This document shows, piece by piece, positions 8,497 to 13,872 of a DNA stretch of 17,376 nucleotides (its first letter is position 1; every line of letters begins with the position of its first letter). Made by a program: the position numbers and the translations under genes. The stretch lies in assembly GCA_021203665.1 (NCBI GenBank), contig JAJQAT010000027.1, forward strand, positions 35,409 to 52,784. The letters are read 5' to 3'. A model generated the notes under the pieces. It had not been told where the DNA came from and did no database searches. It was given only the letters and a program-made list of their open reading frames with translations. The DNA is from Bacillota bacterium. GTDB taxonomy: Bacteria > Bacillota > Clostridia > UBA1381.

Positions 8497-9678
8497 ATGG
8501 CAGGAGCTGCATATCCCAAAAGAGCGGTAAAACAGAATAGAAGAACAACACGAGCGGTTGCGGAAAAGCCTGCTAAAATCATAAGAGCGGGAGATATAGA
8601 CTACACGTTTTTGTTTATAGTAATACTGCTGCTTGCGGCGGGACTTGTAATGCTCCTGTCCGCGTCGGCACCCGCGGCCAACAGAATATACGGAAATTCC
8701 TATTACTTTTTCATCAAGCAGTTGGCGTGCGCCGTGCTTGGACTTGCGGGAATGTGGTTCGTGTCGAGGATAAATTACAATACATATAAAAGGCTCGCGC
8801 CAAAGCTTATGATTGTTTGCGTCATACTGCTTGTGCTGGTGCTTATTCCCGGAATAGGCGCGTCGCATAACGGCTCCAAAAGGTGGCTGAATACTCCGGT
8901 AATAGAGCTTCAGCCGTCGGAATTTATGAAGCCGGTAATAGCCATGTATTTCGCGAAGCTTGTGGACGACGGCAAATACAATCTGAAAAGGGCAGGGGGT
9001 AATTTGCCCTACATAGGCGTTTTGCTTGTGGTAGTCGGACTTATGCTTATGGAAACGCATTTGAGCGGAGCTATAGTTATCGCGGGCATCGGAGTATCGG
9101 TTATGATAGCCGGAGGTACGCCGATTAAGCCTGTTTTGATAGGCGCTCTTATAATCGCTCCTATCGCGCTTTTCGCGGTATATAACATGAGTGAGGTAAG
9201 ATGGGCGAGAGTTACCAGCTTCCTTGACCCGTTCGAGGATATACAAGACGAAAGCTATCAGGTCGCTCAGGGACTTTACGCGATAGGCTCGGGCGGAATA
9301 TTCGGACTCGGCTTGGGACAGAGTGTCCAGAAATACTCATATCTGCCGGAGCCGTATAACGATTTCATTTTCGCCATTGTGTGCGAGGAGCTCGGACTTG
9401 TGGGCGCGGCGGTTGTTATACTGCTTTTCGCGGCGCTTATTTTAAGAGCCGTAAGAATAGCGATTAACGCTCCGGATACATACAGCTCCCTTGTCGCGGT
9501 CGGCATAACCGCTCACATTGCGATACAGACAATTTTGAATATCGCCGTGGCAACCTCGAGCATACCGAATACAGGCGTGTCGCTGCCGTTTTTCAGCTAC
9601 GGCGGTACGGCTATATTGACGCTGCTTTTGGAAATGGGCGTGCTTTTGAATATATCGAGATATTCTGTAAAGGATTAG
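8497..9678 (+). CDS. ftsW: Septal peptidoglycan polymerase FtsW (SEDS family)
   Basis: FtsW is a SEDS glycosyltransferase that polymerises lipid II at the septum with its partner class B PBP, encoded three genes upstream of mraY. The 393 residues contain a basic N-terminal tail (about 1-35) and about ten membrane spans. SEDS landmarks include QPSEFMKP (139-146), ETHLSGA (186-192), QGLYAIGSGG (258-267), the extracellular loop LPEPYNDFIFA (283-293) with D289 in the position of the essential SEDS aspartate, and FFSYGGT (365-371). ATG 8497 follows GGGAGGAG (8481-8488). RodA and SpoVE are paralogues; the position before murG and near the division PBP favours FtsW, though in a spore former it could serve as SpoVE. 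Confidence 0.93.
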   Translation: MAGAAYPKRAVKQNRRTTRAVAEKPAKIIRAGDIDYTFLFIVILLLAAGLVMLLSASAPAANRIYGNSYYFFIKQLACAVLGLAGMWFVSRINYNTYKRLAPKLMIVCVILLVLVLIPGIGASHNGSKRWLNTPVIELQPSEFMKPVIAMYFAKLVDDGKYNLKRAGGNLPYIGVLLVVVGLMLMETHLSGAIVIAGIGVSVMIAGGTPIKPVLIGALIIAPIALFAVYNMSEVRWARVTSFLDPFEDIQDESYQVAQGLYAIGSGGIFGLGLGQSVQKYSYLPEPYNDFIFAIVCEELGLVGAAVVILLFAALILRAVRIAINAPDTYSSLVAVGITAHIAIQTILNIAVATSSIPNTGVSLPFFSYGGTAILTLLLEMGVLLNISRYSVKD

Positions 9679-9688
9679 GAGGATAATA

Positions 9689-10798
9689 ATGCGTGTATTA
9701 TTTGCAGGCGGAGGAACGGGCGGACATATAAATCCGGCTATATCCATCGCGGATTATGCCGCCGCGCGCGATAAGGACTTTGAGGCGCTTTTTGTCGGCA
9801 CAAGGTCGGGACTTGAAACAAAGCTTGTTCCGAAGGCGGGATATAATATCGAATATATAGAGATACAGGGCTTTGACAGGAAGCATATTTTAAGAAATTT
9901 TGAAACGCTCCGCAAGCTTGCGGCGGCAAGGAAAAGGTGCAGGAATATCATAAGGGAATTTAAACCCGACTGCATAGTATGCACTGGCGGATATGTCAGC
10001 GGTCCCGTGGCGATGGCGTCGAAGACAATGAAGGTTCCGTCGCTTATACACGAGCAGAACGTGTATCCGGGCATGACCGTAAAGGGCAGTGCGGACTATG
10101 TCACATATCTTGCGCTCAGCTTTGAGGAAACAATAAATCATATGCGGCATAAGGAAAAGTGCGTGGTCACGGGAAATCCCGTAAGAAGCGAAATACTTAA
10201 AGCCGACCGCGAAAAATCGCGCGAAAAGCTCGGGATAAAAAAGCCGTTCGCGCTTATATTCGGAGGCAGCCTGGGCGCGGACAGGATAAACGACGCCGTT
10301 ATCGAAATCCTCGATAAAATTGTCAGGGACGATAAAATCGAGCTGCTGTTCGGCACGGGCGACAGAAATTACGAAAAAATAATGAACAGGATAAACGAAA
10401 AGGGAATACGGCTAACGGACAGCGTAAGGGTGGTTTCGTATATAGATAATATGGCTGAGTGTATGGCGGCGGCGGACGTGGTAGTGTCAAGAGCCGGCGC
10501 GATAACGGTAAGCGAAATCGCGGCGCTCGGCAAACCGTCGATACTGATTCCGTCGCCGAATGTGGTGAGAAATCATCAGGAGCAGAACGCGCGCGAGTTT
10601 GAAAGCAAGAACGCCGCGGCGCTTATTCTTGAAAGAGATTTGACACCGGACGTGTTATACGATAAAATAATGTCTATGATAGGCGATAAAAACACGCTTT
10701 CGCGTATGTCCGAAAATCTTAAGCCGCTCGCGAAAACCGACGCTCTTGAAAAGCTGTATGAGCTGATGATAAAAATGTCTAAAGGAGAAACCCGATGA
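9689..10798 (+). CDS. murG: UDP-GlcNAc:lipid I N-acetylglucosaminyltransferase MurG
   Basis: MurG is a peripheral membrane GT-B enzyme (family GT28) that adds GlcNAc to lipid I to give lipid II. The 369 residues carry the N-terminal glycine-rich loop GGGTGGH (7-13), GGYVSGP (100-106), HEQN (121-124), GNPVR (162-166), the second glycine-rich loop GGSLGA (192-197), and the UDP-GlcNAc-binding segment SRAGAITVSE (267-276) with NHQEQNA (295-301). The AGGAGG ribosome binding site (9677-9682) overlaps the ftsW stop codon. Its own stop overlaps the next start as ATGA, so the following HisS-like gene is probably translationally coupled. No murB or murC follows, unlike many clusters. Confidence 0.97.
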   Translation: MRVLFAGGGTGGHINPAISIADYAAARDKDFEALFVGTRSGLETKLVPKAGYNIEYIEIQGFDRKHILRNFETLRKLAAARKRCRNIIREFKPDCIVCTGGYVSGPVAMASKTMKVPSLIHEQNVYPGMTVKGSADYVTYLALSFEETINHMRHKEKCVVTGNPVRSEILKADREKSREKLGIKKPFALIFGGSLGADRINDAVIEILDKIVRDDKIELLFGTGDRNYEKIMNRINEKGIRLTDSVRVVSYIDNMAECMAAADVVVSRAGAITVSEIAALGKPSILIPSPNVVRNHQEQNAREFESKNAAALILERDLTPDVLYDKIMSMIGDKNTLSRMSENLKPLAKTDALEKLYELMIKMSKGETR

Positions 10799-12027
10799 AA
10801 ATAACAACAGTAAAAGGAACAAACGATTACCTCCCCGAGGAGGCGCGCTTGAGAGATTATTTGCAGAATAAAATACTTTCAACATACCTGGACGCGGGAT
10901 TTGAGAGAATAATGACTCCCGCTGTGGAGGACATTGAAAATCTCGATAAGAGCGACGGAGGAGATAATCTTAACCTTATATTCAAAATATTAAAGCGCGG
11001 CGATAAGCTGAATAAGGCGCTCCTCGCCGGCGGCGCGGACAGCTTATGCGATATGGGATTGAGGTACGACCTTACCCTGCCGCTTTCGAGATATTACGCG
11101 AATAACCGCGACAAGCTCGTTCTGCCCGCGAAATGTATACAGATAGATAAGGTTTACCGCGCGGAAAGACCGCAGAAGGGCAGACTTCGCGAATTTGTGC
11201 AGTGCGATATAGATATAATAGGCTCGTCCTCGATAAATTCCGAAATTGAGCTTATCCACACCACCGCGAAGGCGCTTTTGTCGCTCGATATAAAGGATTT
11301 TACGGTAAAAATAAACGACAGACATATTTTGAGAACTCTTCTTGCAAATGTGGGCTTCGCGCAGGACAGTCTTGACAGCGTTTGCATTACCTTTGACAAG
11401 CTTGATAAAATCGGCGCGCAGGGCGTCGCGGCGGAGCTTGAGGAAAAGGGTATGGACGGCGCGGCGATAGCGAAATTCTCCGAAATACTCGCCAATCCTC
11501 TCACGCTTGATAGCGTAAAGGAAATATGCGGAGAGGATTCCATAGAGGGAATAGAGAAGATAATTGATGCCGTTACGGAGCTTGCGGAGGGCAAATACGC
11601 GATTAGGTTTGACATATCCCTTGTAAGAGGTCAGGGATATTACACCGGAACGGTATTTGAAATAGTCAGCGATAAATTCCGCGGCTCAATAGCGGGCGGC
11701 GGCAGATATGATAATCTTATCGGTAAATTCACCGGCGAAAATGTGCCCGCGGTGGGTTTTTCCATCGGCTTTGAGCGAATTTTCGCACTGCTTACCGAGG
11801 CGGGATATAAAATTCCCGACGCGAAAAAGAGAATCGCTCTCTTGTATGATAAAACCGATGCCGTAAAGGCTATCAAGGCGGCGGAGGAAATGCGCGGCGA
11901 ATATGACGTGGTAATTTATGAAAAGCCGAAAAAGCTTTCCAAATATCTCGATAAAATCCGGTCAAAGGGATATTACGGCTTTTGTTTCCTTGACAATATA
12001 AACGAAATAAGAATCCTACAGCATTAA
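10795..12027 (+). CDS. HisS/HisZ-superfamily protein: histidyl-tRNA synthetase-like with a shortened C-terminal domain
   Basis: This 410-residue class II synthetase fold is either a histidine--tRNA ligase or a HisZ-type regulatory subunit of ATP phosphoribosyltransferase. Seen: KGTNDYLPEE (7-16), LRYDLTLPLSRY (89-100), motif 2 VYRAERPQKGRLREF (120-134) followed by QCDIDIIG (136-143), VKINDRHIL (171-179), DKLDKIG (201-207), LVRGQGYYTG (276-285), AGGGRYD (300-306) and motif 3 GFSIGFER (321-328). Motif 2 arginines and the Arg of the histidine-binding loop are kept, which favours an enzyme, but the usual Leu-Asp after RG is Gln-Gly. Several segments resemble the archaeal/eukaryotic HisRS branch. 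The anticodon-binding domain (about 345-410) is roughly 25 residues short. It overlaps murG by 4 bp; no his genes are nearby. Confidence 0.82.
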   Translation: MKITTVKGTNDYLPEEARLRDYLQNKILSTYLDAGFERIMTPAVEDIENLDKSDGGDNLNLIFKILKRGDKLNKALLAGGADSLCDMGLRYDLTLPLSRYYANNRDKLVLPAKCIQIDKVYRAERPQKGRLREFVQCDIDIIGSSSINSEIELIHTTAKALLSLDIKDFTVKINDRHILRTLLANVGFAQDSLDSVCITFDKLDKIGAQGVAAELEEKGMDGAAIAKFSEILANPLTLDSVKEICGEDSIEGIEKIIDAVTELAEGKYAIRFDISLVRGQGYYTGTVFEIVSDKFRGSIAGGGRYDNLIGKFTGENVPAVGFSIGFERIFALLTEAGYKIPDAKKRIALLYDKTDAVKAIKAAEEMRGEYDVVIYEKPKKLSKYLDKIRSKGYYGFCFLDNINEIRILQH

Positions 12028-12047
12028 AACACTCCTTTTCTTTCATA

Positions 12048-12080
12048 AATCCGACGGCGTGCGGCGTTGTCGGATTTTTT
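12048..12080 (+). terminator. Rho-independent terminator ending the dcw operon
   Basis: ATCCGAC (12049-12055) pairs with GTCGGAT (12069-12075) across a 13-nt loop that is itself GC-rich (GGCGTGCGGCGTT). The right arm runs into TTTTTT (12075-12080). It lies 21 bp after the HisS-like stop and before a new promoter, so it is the natural end of the long transcript. Confidence 0.85.
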
Positions 12081-12092
12081 GAATTAAGGGTA

Positions 12093-12121
12093 TTGACAAA
12101 GAAAGCATATTATGCTATTAT
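12093..12121 (+). promoter_or_regulatory. Predicted sigma-A-type promoter of the DUF2325 gene
   Basis: A consensus -35 TTGACA (12093-12098) is followed after 17 bp by TATTAT (12116-12121). A perfect TATAAT also exists at 12119-12124 but with 20-bp spacing. A start near 12128 would put the DtxR-like palindrome directly over the start site and give a leader of about 83 nt. Confidence 0.8.
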
Positions 12122-12125
12122 AATC

Positions 12126-12144
12126 TTAGTTAGTCTAAACTAAC
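12126..12144 (+). promoter_or_regulatory. Possible DtxR/IdeR-type metal-responsive operator
   Basis: The sequence TTAGTTAGTCTAAACTAA (12126-12143) contains the inverted repeat GTTAGT / ACTAAC (12129-12134 and 12139-12144). It differs from the DtxR/IdeR consensus TTAGGTTAGGCTAACCTAA mainly by one missing base and changes at the spacer positions. It begins about 2-5 bp after the -10 box, a position suited to repression. The regulator is not in this window, so which protein binds, and whether iron or manganese is the signal, is inference. Confidence 0.55.
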
Positions 12145-12168
12145 CGACAAGAAACCCATATATTTTTT

Positions 12169-12194
12169 TAACCATAGGTTAGCTGTTGCTAACC
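12169..12194 (+). repeat. Perfect inverted repeat in the DUF2325 leader (second operator or RNA hairpin)
   Basis: GGTTAGC (12177-12183) and GCTAACC (12188-12194) form a perfect 7-bp inverted repeat with a 4-nt loop TGTT. TAACC at 12169-12173 offers an alternative pairing with GGTTA (12177-12181). The arms reuse the GTTAG/CTAAC words of the promoter palindrome, so this may be a second binding site. As RNA it would form a hairpin ending 3 nt before the Shine-Dalgarno sequence. Confidence 0.6.
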
Positions 12195-12210
12195 GGAAAG
12201 GCGGATGGAT

Positions 12211-12495
12211 ATGAGTATAGTTATAATAGGCGGAAATGAGAGAATGGTATGTCAATATGAGGATATTTGCAAAAGCTACGGATATAAGCCGAAGGTATTC
12301 GCAAAGAAAAGCGGTATGCTGAAAAAGAACCTCGGCACACCGGATTTAATGGTGCTTTTCACAAACACCGTGTCGCATAAAATGGTTTTAAGCGCCGTAA
12401 GCGAGGCAAAGCGCAACAATATTCCCGTGGAACGCATTCATTCAAGCAGCGCGGCGGCTTTGAGCAATCTTTTGGAGCAGAGAAAATTAAGCTGA
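12211..12495 (+). CDS. Small DUF2325-family protein
   Basis: This 94-residue cytoplasmic protein matches what I know of the DUF2325 family, common in Clostridia and without an established function. It opens with MSIVIIGGNERMVCQY, a Rossmann-like beta-strand and glycine turn, and contains PDLMVLFTNTVSHKMV (44-59) and RIHSSSAAAL (75-84). Cys14, Cys20, His56 and His77 are candidate metal or redox ligands, which is inference. I prefer ATG 12211 over the in-frame ATG at 12205 because AAGGCGG (12198-12204) is then 6 nt away and the family usually begins MSIVIIGG. Its promoter carries a DtxR-like palindrome, suggesting metal-controlled expression. No terminator separates it from the alcohol dehydrogenase gene. 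Confidence 0.85.
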   Translation: MSIVIIGGNERMVCQYEDICKSYGYKPKVFAKKSGMLKKNLGTPDLMVLFTNTVSHKMVLSAVSEAKRNNIPVERIHSSSAAALSNLLEQRKLS

Positions 12496-12513
12496 AATTT
12501 GACGGCTTATATG

Positions 12514-12542
12514 TTGTAATATCCGCAAAACAGTGATATACT
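12514..12542 (+). promoter_or_regulatory. Predicted extended -10 promoter of the alcohol dehydrogenase gene
   Basis: TTGTAA (12514-12519) and TATACT (12537-12542) are 17 bp apart, with TG at 12534-12535 giving an extended -10 element. The -10 box lies within the AT-rich inverted repeat ATATAC-TATAT-GTATAT (12536-12552), which could be an operator or chance in AT-rich DNA. A start near 12549 excludes translation from the upstream in-frame ATG at 12533. Confidence 0.68.
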
Positions 12543-12580
12543 ATATGTATATAAATTTGTGTGAAGGAATGAAGATTATT

Positions 12581-13678
12581 ATGAAATTGAGCTTTCATAT
12601 GCCGACAAAGGTTATTGCGGAAAAGGAATGTGTAAGGAACAACGCCGAAATTTTCAATATAGGCAAAAAAGCGATTATAGTCACGGGAAAGCGTTCCGCA
12701 AAGGAAAACGGCGCACTTGACGACGTAATATGGGCGCTCCGAAAAAACGGTGTGGAATATGTGATTTTTGACCGCGTGATGAGCAATCCGATGGTGGAAT
12801 GCGTATACGAGGGCGCCGAAACGGCAATGGAGGAAGAGGTCGATTTTGTTATCGCGATAGGCGGCGGCTCGCCGATGGACGCGGCGAAGGCTATCGCTCT
12901 GCTTGCCGTATCCGATATAGATAAAAAGGATTTGTTCGGCGGAAATATAGGCAACAGAGCGCTGCCCATGATTCATATTCCCACGACCGCCGGAACAGGC
13001 TCGGAGGTTACGCCGTATTCCATACTTACAAATCACGAAAAGCAAACGAAAACGAGCATAGGCGCGCCCTGTCTTTTCCCCGAATACGCGCTGCTTGATG
13101 TGAAGTATATGAAAAGCCTCGGCGTAAAAACAACCGTAAACACAGCCGTTGATTCTCTGTCGCATTCGGTTGAGGGTATGATGTCGGCAAGGTCCAATCC
13201 CATGTCCGACGTTATCGCGAGAGAGGCGGTAAGACTTATCGCGCAGGAGTTTGAAAGCCTTGAAAGCGGCAATTTCACGGAGGAATGTCGGGAAAGGCTG
13301 CTGTATGCCTCGATGCTCGGCGGCGTGGTTATATCGCAGACAAAGACTACCGCGGTTCACGCGATGGGTTATTCTCTTACATATTTCAAGGGCATAGACC
13401 ACGGCAGAGCAAACGGACTTCTGCTCGGAGAATTTACGGAGTTTACCGAAAAATACGCGCCCGAAAAAATACGCGGTATTCTCTCCTGTATGGGTATGGA
13501 AAGCGTTGAAGAGTTCAAAGGTGCGCTAAAGCGGATTTTGGGCGAAGGGGAAGGCTTCACGCGCGAGGAGCTTGAAATGTACGCGGACATTGCCGAAAAC
13601 ACCGGCGGCGTAAAGAACAGCTTTAAGCGTCCGACGAGGGACGAAATTTTGGAAATATACATAAAATCTCTTTTGTAA
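12581..13678 (+). CDS. Iron-containing alcohol dehydrogenase (group III)
   Basis: The protein belongs to the iron-dependent alcohol dehydrogenase family, which interconverts alcohols and aldehydes or ketones using NAD(P)H. From ATG 12581 it has 365 residues, slightly shorter than the usual 380 or so. The N-terminal domain carries GGGSPMD (94-100) and TTAGTGSEVTPYS (135-147). The C-terminal helical domain supplies the metal ligands expected from the family: D191 and H195 in NTAVDSLSH, H260 in TTAVHAMG, and H274 in KGIDHGR. The substrate cannot be predicted. GKRSA near residues 36-40 lacks an evident Asp for NAD selection, so NADP use is possible but uncertain. GAAGGAA (12563-12569) supports this start; an upstream in-frame ATG at 12533 lies inside the promoter. 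Confidence 0.93.
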   Translation: MKLSFHMPTKVIAEKECVRNNAEIFNIGKKAIIVTGKRSAKENGALDDVIWALRKNGVEYVIFDRVMSNPMVECVYEGAETAMEEEVDFVIAIGGGSPMDAAKAIALLAVSDIDKKDLFGGNIGNRALPMIHIPTTAGTGSEVTPYSILTNHEKQTKTSIGAPCLFPEYALLDVKYMKSLGVKTTVNTAVDSLSHSVEGMMSARSNPMSDVIAREAVRLIAQEFESLESGNFTEECRERLLYASMLGGVVISQTKTTAVHAMGYSLTYFKGIDHGRANGLLLGEFTEFTEKYAPEKIRGILSCMGMESVEEFKGALKRILGEGEGFTREELEMYADIAENTGGVKNSFKRPTRDEILEIYIKSLL

Positions 13679-13681
13679 CAG

Positions 13682-13708
13682 ACAAAGCATACGCCGGCGG
13701 CTCTTTGT
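13682..13708 (+). repeat. Hairpin after the alcohol dehydrogenase gene, without a T tract
   Basis: ACAAAG (13682-13687) and CTTTGT (13703-13708) are inverted around a loop containing the self-complementary GCCGGC (13693-13698). It begins 4 bp after the stop codon. No T run follows, so on its own it would not terminate transcription; it may stabilise the 3' end ahead of the true terminator. Confidence 0.35.
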
Positions 13709-13725
13709 TGATTATGAACAATTTT

Positions 13726-13760
13726 AATCAGTGTTTTTGTGAAAAAACACTGATTTTTTT
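13726..13760 (+). terminator. Rho-independent terminator after the alcohol dehydrogenase gene
   Basis: AATCAGTGTTTTT (13726-13738) pairs with AAAAACACTGATT (13743-13755) across a very short loop and runs into a T tract (13754-13760). The left arm is preceded by A/T-rich sequence. It isolates the alcohol dehydrogenase unit from the GGDEF gene downstream. Confidence 0.85.
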
Positions 13761-13790
13761 GATTTACGGCGCAAAAAAGAATTTTAAATA

Positions 13791-13819
13791 TTTACTTCAC
13801 CGATAATTTATGATAAAAT
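13791..13819 (+). promoter_or_regulatory. Predicted extended -10 promoter of the GGDEF gene
   Basis: TTTACT (13791-13796) and TAAAAT (13814-13819) are spaced by 17 bp, and TG at 13811-13812 makes an extended -10. A start near 13826 gives a leader of about 47 nt before the ATG at 13873. With the terminator just upstream, the GGDEF gene is probably a single-gene transcript. Confidence 0.7.
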
Positions 13820-13872
13820 AATAAAAATACAATGATGGGACATTGACGTTTCTTAAAGAGGGGAGGATTACA

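Noticed and set aside
8236..9246. A 336-codon open frame on the - strand opposite mraY and ftsW
   Set aside because: The product is rich in Tyr, Arg, His and Ser as expected from the reverse of membrane protein codons, and it has no domain or ribosome binding site.
12119..12124. TATAAT as the -10 box of the DUF2325 promoter
   Set aside because: It is a perfect hexamer but 20 bp from TTGACA; TATTAT at 17 bp is the better pair, though the start site could shift by a few bases.
12359..13402. A 347-codon open frame on the - strand opposite DUF2325 and the alcohol dehydrogenase
   Set aside because: It crosses two convincing genes and their promoter, and its composition is that of a shadow frame.
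13843..13872. TTG at 13843 as the start of the GGDEF protein
   Set aside because: No ribosome binding site precedes it, while GGGGAGG sits correctly before ATG 13873.
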